Made by a program: the position numbers and the translations under genes | Shown: in pieces, positions 1 to 7,176 of the stretch | How the letters are laid out: the number at the start of each line of letters is the position of its first letter | Position numbering within the stretch: position 1 is the first letter of the stretch | Notes under the pieces: generated by a model | Told to the model about the DNA's origin: nothing | Seen by the model: the letters and a program-made list of their open reading frames with translations, nothing else | Databases searched by the model: none | Assembly (NCBI GenBank): GCA_030593785.1 | Contig: JAUVGM010000002.1 | Coordinates: 1-23,454 of the forward strand | Length of the DNA stretch: 23,454 nucleotides | Reading direction: 5' to 3' | Origin: Gammaproteobacteria bacterium | Lineage (GTDB): Bacteria > Pseudomonadota > Gammaproteobacteria > UBA6429 > Thiohalophilaceae

Positions 1-1
1 A

Positions 2-655
2 GTTGTTCAATCTGCTCCTTCTAAAGATGGCACTCCAATGTTCGTATATGGTGTTAACCACAACGAATATGCGGGTCAGAAAATTGTTTCAGCAGCATCT
101 TGTACTACTAACTGCTTAGCTCCAGTAGCTAAAGTATTAAACGACAAGTGGGGCATCAAACGTGGTCTTATGACTACAGTTCATGCTGCAACTGCTACAC
201 AGAAAACTGTTGATGGTCCTTCAATGAAAGACTGGCGCGGTGGTCGTGGTATTTTAGAAAACATCATCCCATCTTCAACTGGTGCTGCTAAAGCAGTAGG
301 TGTTGTACTTCCAGAATTAAATGGCAAGTTAACGGGTATGGCTTTCCGCGTACCAACTTCAGACGTTTCTGTTGTTGATTTAACTGTTGAGTTAGAAAAA
401 GAAGCTACATACGAAGAAATTTGTGCAGCAATGAAAGATGCTGCAACAACGGGTGATATGAGTCGCACTCTTGCTTACACAGAGGATAAAGTAGTTTCTA
501 CTGATTTCCGTGGTGTTGGTCATTCATCAATCTTTGATGCAGGCGCTGGTATCGCGTTAGATAGCACGTTTGTTAAAGTTGTTTCTTGGTACGATAACGA
601 GTACGGCTATACGTGTAACATGATGCGCTTCGTAGAACACGTAGCAGCTAATTAA
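2..655 (+). CDS. gap: Glyceraldehyde-3-phosphate dehydrogenase, C-terminal two thirds (partial)
   Basis: NAD(P)-dependent oxidation and phosphorylation of glyceraldehyde 3-phosphate to 1,3-bisphosphoglycerate (reversible; glycolysis and Calvin/gluconeogenic flux, cytosol). The reading frame is open from base 2 and runs through the window edge, so about 115 N-terminal residues (most of the Rossmann NAD-binding domain) are missing and 217 residues are visible, against a usual length near 335. The active-site segment SAASCTTNCLAP is present with the nucleophilic Cys at visible residue 34. The catalytic His lies in TTVHAATATQ, the substrate loop is SSTGAAKAVG, and the C-terminal SWYDNEYGY helix is intact. 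The in-frame ATG at 38 is internal and not a start. It heads the string gap-pgk-pyk-fba, but a 367-bp hairpin-rich spacer separates it from pgk. Family assignment is certain; whether it is the glycolytic or photosynthetic-type isozyme cannot be told. Confidence 0.97.
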   Translation, partial: VVQSAPSKDGTPMFVYGVNHNEYAGQKIVSAASCTTNCLAPVAKVLNDKWGIKRGLMTTVHAATATQKTVDGPSMKDWRGGRGILENIIPSSTGAAKAVGVVLPELNGKLTGMAFRVPTSDVSVVDLTVELEKEATYEEICAAMKDAATTGDMSRTLAYTEDKVVSTDFRGVGHSSIFDAGAGIALDSTFVKVVSWYDNEYGYTCNMMRFVEHVAAN

Positions 656-773
656 GCGGATCTTTTTCCCGCTAGCGGCGTTGTCGGGAAAATTTGATAG
701 CTCACGTACTTATTGTACGCTTCGCGATCAAATTTCCCCTTCGCCTTGCTAGCAGAAAAAATCTCTCGCTTAA
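652..773. repeat. ~120-bp imperfect palindromic element at the gap stop codon
   Basis: A long imperfect inverted repeat begins on the gap stop codon. Matching arm segments are ttaagcg (652-658) with cgcttaa (767-773), gctagc (671-676) with gctagc (748-753), aaatttgat (690-698) with atcaaattt (727-735), and cgtac (705-709) with gtacg (715-719), around the loop ttatt. Its position directly after a stop codon, its overall symmetry and its lack of coding capacity resemble REP/MITE-type dispersed elements. It could also act as an mRNA-stabilising or processing hairpin between gap and pgk. Copy number elsewhere in the genome cannot be seen. Confidence 0.75.
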
Positions 774-774
774 T

Positions 775-801
775 CTCTTTTAACGAACTTTGTTAATAGA
801 G
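775..801. repeat. Small inverted repeat between gap and pgk
   Basis: Arms ctcttttaac (775-784) and gttaatagag (792-801) pair with one mismatch around a 7-nt loop. There is no T-run directly after it, so it is not a classical terminator. It may be an extension of the palindromic element immediately upstream. Confidence 0.5.
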
Positions 802-840
802 AGAGAAATTTTGGAATGTCGTCCAGCCTATATATTGTAG

Positions 841-892
841 GTTGGGCTTCTACCCTCTTATATATTTTATTGAGGGGCACTACGAGCCCAAC
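841..892. repeat. Inverted repeat, GTAGGTTGGGCT...AGCCCAAC type
   Basis: Perfect 8-bp outer arms gttgggct (841-848) and agcccaac (885-892) enclose inner arms ccctc (853-857) and gaggg (872-876). The edge motif gtaggttgggct with a closing agcccaaca resembles a widely dispersed family of short intergenic repeats in proteobacteria (recognition from memory, not a search). It is the second repeat-like element in this spacer. Confidence 0.55.
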
Positions 893-955
893 AAATTAAT
901 ATAAGTAGTCTTCAAACAGTTCCTTGGGTTTTGAACTTGGTTTGAATAAGCACTC

Positions 956-1006
956 AAGATATTTAACGCATTGATACTTAAAAAATGTTTATGCGTTAAA
1001 TATTTT
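956..1006. promoter_or_regulatory. 13-bp perfect inverted repeat just upstream of pgk
   Basis: atatttaacgcat (959-971) and atgcgttaaatat (991-1003) are perfect reverse complements, extendable to 956-1006 through one G-T pair and two A-T pairs, with a 19-nt loop. It ends a few bases before the pgk ribosome binding site (taggag, 1011-1016). It could be a leader hairpin affecting pgk translation or mRNA 5' ends, or an operator for a dimeric regulator; the sequence does not decide between them. Confidence 0.6.
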
Positions 1007-1022
1007 AATTTAGGAGTTCTAA

Positions 1023-2201
1023 ATGTCTTTTATCAAATTAACTGATCTTGATCTTGCGGGTAAGCGCGTTTTGATTCGTGCAGATTTAAATGTTCCTGTT
1101 AAAGATGGAAAAGTAACATCAGATGCACGTATTACAGCTTCAATGCCTTCTATTGAGCACGCTATGAAAGCGGGTGCTGCTGTCATGGTTATGTCTCACC
1201 GTGGTCGTCCTGAAGAAGGTAAAGTGGATGAAGAAAATTCATTAGCGCCTATCGCAGCAGTTATGTCTGAAAAGTTAGGTAAAGATGTTAAATTAGTTAA
1301 AAACTACCTTGATACTGCTCCTGATGTTAGAGGTGGTGAGGTTGTTCTTTTAGAAAATGTGCGTTTTAACGCAGGTGAAAAGAAAGACGACGAAGCATTA
1401 TCTAAAAAGTACGCAGCGTTATGTGACATATTTGTTATGGATGCATTTGGTACGGCTCACCGAGCACAAGCGTCTACTCATGGTGTTGGTGTTCAAGCGC
1501 CGACTGCATGTGCGGGTATCTTGTTATCAGGTGAATTAGACAGCTTAGCTAAAGCATTAGCGAATCCTAAGCGTCCGATGGTTGCTATCGTTGGTGGATC
1601 TAAAGTTTCTACTAAACTAACTGTACTTGAAGCATTGTCTGAAAAAGTTGATCAGTTAGTTGTTGGTGGTGGTATCGCAAATACATTTTTAGCGGCTAAA
1701 GGTTTCAATGTTGGTAAATCTTTATATGAAGAAGATTTAGTTGATACAGCAAAAGCATTAATTGAAAAAATGGAAGCTCGCGGTGCAAGTATTCCAATCG
1801 CAACTGATGTTGTATGTGCAAAAGAATTTGCAGAAACAGCTGAAGCAACGTTAAAAGATGCAAGTGAAGTAATGGATGATGATATGATTTTTGATATCGG
1901 CCCTGACTCTTCAAAAGTATTAGCAGACATTATTGCTAAAGCAGGAACAATTGTTTGGAATGGTCCTGTTGGCGTATTTGAATTTGATCAGTTTGGTGAA
2001 GGTACTAAAGCTGTTTCAATGGCAATCGCTAACTCTCCTGGTTTTAGTTTAGCGGGTGGCGGTGACACAATTGCGGCAATTCAGAAGTATGATATTTTTG
2101 ATAAAGTAACGTATATCTCAACAGCTGGTGGCGCATTCCTTGAGTACCTGGAAGGTAAAGTATTACCAGCCGTTGCTATGTTAGAAGAACAAGCAAAATA
2201 A
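1023..2201 (+). CDS. pgk: Phosphoglycerate kinase
   Basis: Transfers phosphate between 1,3-bisphosphoglycerate and ADP to give 3-phosphoglycerate and ATP; reversible and cytosolic, used in glycolysis and in the Calvin cycle. Its 392 residues match the usual bacterial length. Visible signatures in order: substrate-binding RADLNVP (residues 19-25), SHRGRP (58-63), ENVRF (111-115), AFGTAHR (141-147), the hinge/nucleotide segment GGSKVSTK (191-198), the nucleotide loop GGGDT (345-349) and TAGGAFLE (367-374). The ATG at 1023 is preceded by an aggag Shine-Dalgarno 6 nt upstream, which fixes the start. pyk follows 24 bp later, so the two are probably co-transcribed. A 13-bp inverted repeat lies immediately upstream of the ribosome binding site. 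No defect is seen. Confidence 0.98.
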   Translation: MSFIKLTDLDLAGKRVLIRADLNVPVKDGKVTSDARITASMPSIEHAMKAGAAVMVMSHRGRPEEGKVDEENSLAPIAAVMSEKLGKDVKLVKNYLDTAPDVRGGEVVLLENVRFNAGEKKDDEALSKKYAALCDIFVMDAFGTAHRAQASTHGVGVQAPTACAGILLSGELDSLAKALANPKRPMVAIVGGSKVSTKLTVLEALSEKVDQLVVGGGIANTFLAAKGFNVGKSLYEEDLVDTAKALIEKMEARGASIPIATDVVCAKEFAETAEATLKDASEVMDDDMIFDIGPDSSKVLADIIAKAGTIVWNGPVGVFEFDQFGEGTKAVSMAIANSPGFSLAGGGDTIAAIQKYDIFDKVTYISTAGGAFLEYLEGKVLPAVAMLEEQAK

Positions 2202-2225
2202 TAAGCGAGAATAAATTAAAAAAAT

Positions 2226-3677
2226 ATGAGACGTACTAAAATCATAGCCACATTAGGCCCTGCAACAAGCGATGCAAAAATGTTGGATCGTATTATTGAG
2301 GCGGGTGTTGATGTTGTCCGTATTAATTTTTCACATGGTAATCCTGAAGAACATATAGAGCGTGCTGAAAAGTTACGTAATCGCGCTCGAGCACACGGTC
2401 GTCAGATTGGTGTGTTATGTGATCTTCAAGGCCCTAAAATTCGTATCGAGAAATTCAAAGATGTAAAAATCATCTTAAAAGATGGTGATCCTTTTGTTCT
2501 TGATACTGCAATGGATCCAAATGCCGGAACAACAGAACGTGTTGGTATGGCGTATAAAGAGTTACCACAAGATGTAAAACGTGGTGATACTTTATTATTA
2601 GATGATGGTCGTATCAGCCTTTGGGTTGATGAAGTTGTTGGCACCGAAGTGCGCTGTAAAGTGGCTATTGGTGGTGAACTTTCAGATCGTAAAGGTTTAA
2701 ATAAGCAAGGTGGTGGTTTATCTGCTCCTGCGTTAACTGATAAAGACAAAGCCGATATTATTACTGCAGCTAAAATGGAAGCAGATTATCTTGCGGTTTC
2801 TTTTCCTGTTACAGGACAAGATTTACATGATGCGCGGGCCTTGATGAAGGAAGCCGGTGGTCATGCTGACATCGTTGCAAAAGTTGAACGTGCGGATGCG
2901 TTAGAAAATCTAGATGACATCATTGAAGCATCCGATGTCATTATGGTTGCCCGTGGTGACCTTGGTGTTGAGATTGGTGATGCTGCATTACCACCAGTAC
3001 AAAAAATGTTGATTCAAAAAGCACGTAAAATGAATCGCATTGTTATTACTGCAACACAAATGATGGAATCTATGATTTCAAGTCATATCCCAACACGTGC
3101 AGAAGTGTTTGATGTTGCAAATGCTGTTTTAGATGGCACCGATGCGGTGATGCTTTCAGCAGAAACAGCAAGTGGTAAATACCCCGCTGAAGCAATTGCT
3201 GCGATGGATAGAATTTGTCTTGTTGCTGAAAAAGAACGCGTAGCAAAAAAATCGGATCATCGTATTGATACACATTTTCATCGTATTGATGAAGCAATTG
3301 CAATGGCCTCGATGTATACCGCTAACCATTTAGGTGTGAAAGCAATTGCAGCCTTAACTGAATCAGGCTCAACTCCACGTTGGATGTCCCGGATCAGCTC
3401 AGGTATTCCTATTTATGCATTAACAAAATATGTTGAAACACGCCGTAAAGTCACGCTGTTTAGAGGCGTGTACCCGGTTAGTTTTGAAGTTGCAGAAGAT
3501 GAAGATCGCGCAACTATTATGAAAGAAGCTGTCGATGAATTACTTCGTCGTGGTGCAGTTCGTGATGGCGATTTAATTCTTGTTACCCGAGGTGAAACCA
3601 TGGGTGATGCTGGCGGTACTAATACGATGTCAATCGTGCGTGTTGGTGGCGACATGGAACAGACGGTAGAAATCTAA
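2226..3677 (+). CDS. pyk: Pyruvate kinase
   Basis: Converts phosphoenolpyruvate and ADP to pyruvate and ATP, the last glycolytic step (cytosol). It is full length at 483 residues. The barrel domain shows VRINFSHGN (residues 31-39), CDLQGPKIR (65-73), the small B domain with LLLDDGRISLWV (124-135), catalytic Lys in VAKVER (K219) with metal-ligand Glu221, VARGDLGVEI (241-250) and the signature ITATQMMESMI (274-284). The C-terminal domain carries ALTESGSTPRWMSR and ends in a VTRGE segment. The Shine-Dalgarno before ATG 2226 is weak (only purine-rich gcgag about 15 nt upstream), so translation may be coupled to pgk. The gap-pgk-pyk-fba order is typical of several autotrophic or methylotrophic gammaproteobacteria. 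Allosteric effector preference cannot be read from the sequence. Confidence 0.97.
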   Translation: MRRTKIIATLGPATSDAKMLDRIIEAGVDVVRINFSHGNPEEHIERAEKLRNRARAHGRQIGVLCDLQGPKIRIEKFKDVKIILKDGDPFVLDTAMDPNAGTTERVGMAYKELPQDVKRGDTLLLDDGRISLWVDEVVGTEVRCKVAIGGELSDRKGLNKQGGGLSAPALTDKDKADIITAAKMEADYLAVSFPVTGQDLHDARALMKEAGGHADIVAKVERADALENLDDIIEASDVIMVARGDLGVEIGDAALPPVQKMLIQKARKMNRIVITATQMMESMISSHIPTRAEVFDVANAVLDGTDAVMLSAETASGKYPAEAIAAMDRICLVAEKERVAKKSDHRIDTHFHRIDEAIAMASMYTANHLGVKAIAALTESGSTPRWMSRISSGIPIYALTKYVETRRKVTLFRGVYPVSFEVAEDEDRATIMKEAVDELLRRGAVRDGDLILVTRGETMGDAGGTNTMSIVRVGGDMEQTVEI

Positions 3678-3727
3678 AACACTATTAATATTTTTTTATA
3701 AAACTTAACTTTTAAAAACTGTAATTT

Positions 3728-3735
3728 AAGGAGGT
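3728..3735 (+). promoter_or_regulatory. Strong Shine-Dalgarno of fba
   Basis: aaggaggt is a full anti-Shine-Dalgarno match located 4 nt before the fba ATG at 3740. It contrasts with the weak site of pyk in the same string and suggests high translation of the aldolase. Confidence 0.8.
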
Positions 3736-3739
3736 CATC

Positions 3740-4777
3740 ATGGCCCTTATATCTCTTAGACAATTATTGGATCATGCCGCTGAAAACAGCTATGGCATGC
3801 CAGCATTTAACGTAAACAACATGGAACAAGTTCATGCAATCATGCAAGCAGCTGATGAAGCGAACAGCCCGGTTATCATGCAGGGTTCTGCTGGTGCACG
3901 TTCTTATGCGGGTGAACCGTTTTTACGTCACTTAATTTCTGCAGCAATTGAAATGTATCCACACATTCCTGTTGTTATGCATCAGGATCATGGTTCAGAA
4001 CCTGCAGTATGTTTGCGTTCTATCCAGTCTGGCTTTTCATCAGTAATGATGGATGGTTCTTTAGAAGCAGATATGAAAACACCTTCATCTTTTGAATACA
4101 ATGTTGCAACAACGAAAGAAGTTGTAAAAATGGCTCACGCTGGTGGTGTTTCGGTTGAAGGTGAACTCGGTTGTTTAGGTTCATTAGAAACAGGCATGAT
4201 GGGTGAAGAAGACGGTCACGGTGCTGAAGGCGCTTTGGATATGGAACAGTTATTAACAGGTGTTGATGAAGCGGCTGATTTCGTTGAACAAACAAATGTT
4301 GATGCTTTAGCTATCGCTATCGGTACTTCACACGGTGCTTACAAATTCACTCAAGAGCCTACTGGTGAAGTTTTACGTATTGACCGCATCGAAGAAATTC
4401 ATGCAAAACTTCCTAACACACATTTAGTTATGCACGGTTCATCTTCAGTGCCACAAGAATGGTTGAAAATCATTAACGACTTCGGTGGTGACATGAAGCA
4501 AACTTACGGCGTTCCTGTTGAAGAAATCGTTAAAGGTATCAAGTCAGGTGTTCGTAAAGTTAACATCGATACGGATTTACGTATGGCGTCGACTGGTTCA
4601 ATCCGTCGTCATATGAAAGAAAATCCTTCTAACTTTGACCCACGTAAATTCTACAAAGAAGCTACGAATGCAATGAAAGAAATCTGTAAAGCACGTTTTG
4701 AATCATTTGGTTCAGCGGGTAACGCAGACAAAATCAAAGTTAAGTCATTAGAAGAAATGATTGGCTTCTACAAATAA
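3740..4777 (+). CDS. fba: Class II fructose-1,6-bisphosphate aldolase, Calvin-cycle (CbbA) type
   Basis: Zn-dependent reversible condensation of glyceraldehyde 3-phosphate and dihydroxyacetone phosphate to fructose 1,6-bisphosphate; enzymes of this subtype can also act on sedoheptulose bisphosphate. At 345 residues it has the typical length of the CbbA/Calvin subgroup. Metal and catalytic residues are visible: HQDHG (81-85, catalytic Asp83 and Zn His84), GELG with Glu142, GTSHGAYKF (His198), MHGSSS (His232) and the phosphate-binding NIDTDLRMA near 275-283. The start is fixed by a perfect Shine-Dalgarno. It lies 62 bp after pyk and is the last gene before a strong terminator. Together with gap and pgk it would serve gluconeogenic or CO2-fixing flux; no rubisco or phosphoribulokinase gene is in the window, so autotrophy is only suggested. 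Confidence 0.96.
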   Translation: MALISLRQLLDHAAENSYGMPAFNVNNMEQVHAIMQAADEANSPVIMQGSAGARSYAGEPFLRHLISAAIEMYPHIPVVMHQDHGSEPAVCLRSIQSGFSSVMMDGSLEADMKTPSSFEYNVATTKEVVKMAHAGGVSVEGELGCLGSLETGMMGEEDGHGAEGALDMEQLLTGVDEAADFVEQTNVDALAIAIGTSHGAYKFTQEPTGEVLRIDRIEEIHAKLPNTHLVMHGSSSVPQEWLKIINDFGGDMKQTYGVPVEEIVKGIKSGVRKVNIDTDLRMASTGSIRRHMKENPSNFDPRKFYKEATNAMKEICKARFESFGSAGNADKIKVKSLEEMIGFYK

Positions 4778-4800
4778 GATATTTATTTGTTGAATTAAGG

Positions 4801-4826
4801 AAGGCGGGTTTTAACCCGCCTTTTTT
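4801..4826 (+). terminator. Intrinsic terminator after fba
   Basis: Perfect 10-bp GC-rich stem aaggcgggtt (4801-4810) and aacccgcctt (4813-4822), with T-run through 4826. It closes the glycolytic transcript 23 bp after the fba stop. Confidence 0.93.
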
Positions 4827-4875
4827 ATGTACAGGATGTACATATGCCGCGAGTGCAGGGATGCACTGGAGCGGC
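4827..4875. repeat. Two small back-to-back hairpins after the fba terminator
   Basis: First hairpin: atgtac (4827-4832), loop aggat, gtacat (4838-4843). Second hairpin: gccgc (4846-4850) plus agtgca (4852-4857), loop ggga, tgcact (4862-4867) plus gcggc (4871-4875). The repeated motif of a short stem closed over aggat or gggat looks like a known style of dispersed intergenic repeat rather than a gene-specific signal (inference). Confidence 0.55.
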
Positions 4876-4919
4876 GATTCTAAAGAACATTAATGATTTT
4901 AAGTGAAAGTAGGTAATTA

Positions 4920-5183
4920 ATGTCAGACTCAATATTAGAAAAAATCACGCAAGAAATTACTAATGATCCTCGTTCAGGACAGTCATTGTTATTATTCGCT
5001 TTAGTTGCAACTCTGAATGTTGAAAAAACCGGTCATATGTATATGCTGGGTAAGTTAAAGGAATTTACTCCTGAAAATCGTCAACTTGCTTATGGTGTTA
5101 TAGAGTTAATGGCTGATAATAATATTGCTAATGATGCCTGGCATCAGGCATATTCCAAAATGGAACAGGCAATTCGAGGTTAA
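4920..5183 (+). CDS. Small conserved-looking protein of unknown function (87 aa)
   Basis: I do not recognise the family. The 87-residue product is acidic, predicted mostly helical and soluble, with no signal peptide or transmembrane segment. It has the ring of a small two-helix-bundle protein: an N-terminal EKITQEITNDP segment, a short hydrophobic stretch LLLFALVATLN (around 25-35) and a C-terminal charged helix. A Shine-Dalgarno-like agtagg lies about 7 nt upstream of the ATG. Its stop codon is one base from the start of the downstream GT39 glycosyltransferase, so the two are probably co-transcribed and translationally coupled, which ties it by context to membrane glycosylation. A role as a partner or regulator of that enzyme is only inference. 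Confidence 0.7.
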   Translation: MSDSILEKITQEITNDPRSGQSLLLFALVATLNVEKTGHMYMLGKLKEFTPENRQLAYGVIELMADNNIANDAWHQAYSKMEQAIRG

Positions 5184-5184
5184 T

Positions 5185-6702
5185 ATGCGGGAATTAATGG
5201 AAAAAAATAATGGCCAGACATTTTTTTTCTATGTTCTGCTAGCAGTTTTTTTTCTCCGTTTAGGATTGGCTGCCTGGTTGCCGATGACCGGAGATGAGGC
5301 ATACTTTATTGTCTGGGGTAAGAATCTTGATTATGGTTATTATGATCACACGCCCTTTGTTGGTTGGTTACTGGCTGCATTATTAACCGTTTCAGATGCT
5401 GCCTGGTGGCTAAGACTACCCTCTGTCTTGTTGCCAATCGCTATATCATATGGCATTTATCGAATTTTATTGTCACGTTTACCTCAAGTTGCGGCCTGGA
5501 GTGCATTAGCCTATTTAGTTGCTCCGGTTAACTTGATCAATGTACTAATTACCACAGATACTCCTCTAATATTTTTTAGTTTTCTTTCCGCCTGGTTTTT
5601 TTATCTTGCTTTATATGTATCTGAGTCTAAACGTGACTTTCTATTAGCAGGCTTATTTTTAGGGTTAGCTTTCTTCTCAAAATATTTTGCTGTTTTATTA
5701 GGCTTTTCTTATGGCTTGTATATTGTATTGTTCCACAGAGATAAAAAGAATTTAGTTGGCTTAGGTTTGATCCTGCTAATGGTCGCCCCCTTTGTCGGCT
5801 TGAATTTATTATGGAACTATAATCATTGCTGGAATAATATTTTATTTAACCTTTTTAATCGCACTGCTGGTGCGGATGATCCATTAATAAGTTTGATGAA
5901 ATATGTGGGGATGCTGATTTACTTATTCTCACCCGTTTTAATTTATTTTCTGGTTAAGAATAAAGCTGTTATTAAACAACAATGGTTGGAGAAGAGTAAT
6001 CGGCTCTATTTATGGTTGGCATTTTTTCCTCTTATTTTGTTTTTAGTTATACTTTTCCGTAAAGAAGTGGGTTTACACTGGGTCTTTAGTTTTTATCCTT
6101 TTGCCTTTATTGCTTTAGCAAGTGTCTTAAGTGTTAAACAATGGCGTTGGACCTTCCATTTTATGTGGGTGCTAAGTCTTGTGCATGTGTTAGCTCTAAG
6201 TAGCATAATGCTGCTTCCTGTGGAAACGTTCGAAAATAAAAAAGAAGCAGTAGAGAATTTAATCTTTGGTAAGTATCCAGAAGAAGTTCTGGCAAAACTA
6301 AAACCTTACGAAAAAAGCTACACTTTTGCCACAATAAGTTACGGCATGTCATCCGTTGCATCTTATTATTCAAGAGAACATTTCATTGTCTTTGATAGGG
6401 CTTCATTTCATGCCCGTGAAGATGAGCGTTTAACAGACTACAAAAAGCTGAATGGAAAGAACATCCTGATATTTAAACGTACAGCCTTGAATCTTGATAA
6501 GTTAAGTAAATACTTTGCGAGCAGCAAACGTGAAAGTTTTAAAATCAGAGAAGCAACTTTTGAATTATTGATTGGTAATAAGTTTAATTATGACTTGTAT
6601 CGGGAAGAAGTATTAAAATCTATAAACAAAGATTTTTATTCAATACCAGATTGGCTTCCTGTTGGACAATGTGAGTTTAAGAGTAAGTATGGGTTTGAAT
6701 AA
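5185..6702 (+). CDS. ArnT/PMT-like (GT39 family) integral membrane glycosyltransferase
   Basis: GT-C-fold enzymes of this family transfer a sugar from a polyprenyl-phosphate carrier to a lipid or protein acceptor on the periplasmic face of the inner membrane. The 505-residue protein has an N-terminal membrane helix followed by MTGDEAYFIVWG (around residues 34-45), where the Asp37/Glu38 pair matches the catalytic acidic motif of the first periplasmic loop, and YYDHTPFVGWLL (52-63). About ten further hydrophobic segments follow, then a soluble C-terminal domain from about 380. I chose ATG 5185, preceded by gaggt and one base after the upstream stop; an earlier in-frame TTG at 5125 would overlap the small gene. 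It converges on the furanose-lipid cluster at 7172-13396 and is the obvious candidate transferase for that cluster's product. The actual donor and acceptor are unknown. Confidence 0.85.
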   Translation: MRELMEKNNGQTFFFYVLLAVFFLRLGLAAWLPMTGDEAYFIVWGKNLDYGYYDHTPFVGWLLAALLTVSDAAWWLRLPSVLLPIAISYGIYRILLSRLPQVAAWSALAYLVAPVNLINVLITTDTPLIFFSFLSAWFFYLALYVSESKRDFLLAGLFLGLAFFSKYFAVLLGFSYGLYIVLFHRDKKNLVGLGLILLMVAPFVGLNLLWNYNHCWNNILFNLFNRTAGADDPLISLMKYVGMLIYLFSPVLIYFLVKNKAVIKQQWLEKSNRLYLWLAFFPLILFLVILFRKEVGLHWVFSFYPFAFIALASVLSVKQWRWTFHFMWVLSLVHVLALSSIMLLPVETFENKKEAVENLIFGKYPEEVLAKLKPYEKSYTFATISYGMSSVASYYSREHFIVFDRASFHAREDERLTDYKKLNGKNILIFKRTALNLDKLSKYFASSKRESFKIREATFELLIGNKFNYDLYREEVLKSINKDFYSIPDWLPVGQCEFKSKYGFE

Positions 6703-6812
6703 GATATGCCTGCTAACCAATTGAACTTATTTGTATAAAATGTTGTTGGATATCAACTCGGAAATGATATGTCGCTCGTCATCTTATTAACATCTCGAGT
6801 TTGGGAGGAATC

Positions 6813-6875
6813 ATGGGAAAACCGGTAAGAATAGAGGATAATAATCCTATTACTCAATACAGGAAGCTTAATTGA
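6813..6875 (+). CDS. Possible 20-codon small ORF ahead of the 80-aa membrane protein
   Basis: An ATG at 6813 sits 4 nt after ggagg (6804-6808) and opens a 20-codon frame rich in charged and polar residues (starts MGKPVRIEDN). Its TGA at 6873-6875 is one base before the ATG of the next gene, the arrangement expected for translational coupling or a leader peptide. No family is recognised, and a 63-bp ORF with a good ribosome binding site can occur by chance. Confidence 0.35.
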   Translation: MGKPVRIEDNNPITQYRKLN

Positions 6876-6876
6876 T

Positions 6877-7119
6877 ATGACTAAAAGAAAAGGTGTGCTA
6901 CAAAAGATCTCACTCATTTCGGCTATGGTAAGTTATGTGCTTGCGATTATTACGGGGGTTTTTCTCTATCTTCGATTGGAGAGTGTGGGTAGCGATAATC
7001 CCATATCAGCCAGCCTTATGGCATCGACGTTTTTCTTCATAGCTGTTGGGGTTACTCTTAACTTCATTGGAAAGGCAGATATACCGAGTTTTAAAATAGA
7101 TAACTCTGAAGAGAAATAA
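6877..7119 (+). CDS. Small membrane protein of unknown function (80 aa, two transmembrane helices)
   Basis: The 80-residue product has a basic N-terminus (MTKRKG), two strongly hydrophobic segments at roughly residues 11-31 and 46-65 joined by a short polar loop, and an acidic C-terminal tail ending NSEEK. By the positive-inside rule the N-terminus should be cytoplasmic, giving a helical hairpin in the inner membrane. An aggaag site (6861-6866) lies 10 nt before the ATG. It lies 174 bp after the GT39 gene on the same strand and converges on the GtrA gene, so it may belong to the envelope-glycan region. No family is recognised and no function is assigned. Confidence 0.6.
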   Translation: MTKRKGVLQKISLISAMVSYVLAIITGVFLYLRLESVGSDNPISASLMASTFFFIAVGVTLNFIGKADIPSFKIDNSEEK

Positions 7120-7120
7120 A

Positions 7121-7176
7121 AATATTGAAAGGCAGTATCCTTTGATCGGTTGAAGCAGCAACCGAATATAATCAAA
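7121..7176. terminator. Weak bidirectional termination region between convergent genes
   Basis: Two small hairpins occupy the convergent junction: aaagg (7128-7132) with ccttt (7139-7143), and cggttg (7147-7152) with caaccg (7159-7164), the latter flanked by tttgat/atcaaa. Read on the minus strand the first is followed by an AT-rich tract with five T's; read on the plus strand the second is followed by atcaaatttt. Both are modest, and the second reaches to the end of the GtrA gene. Confidence 0.4.

Noticed and set aside
809..892. 27-codon ORF in the gap-pgk spacer
   Set aside because: There is no adequate ribosome binding site and it lies across an inverted repeat.
5125..5184. Longer start (TTG 5125) for the GT39 protein
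   Set aside because: It would overlap the upstream small gene by 59 bp; ATG 5185 has a gaggt site and starts directly before the first membrane helix.
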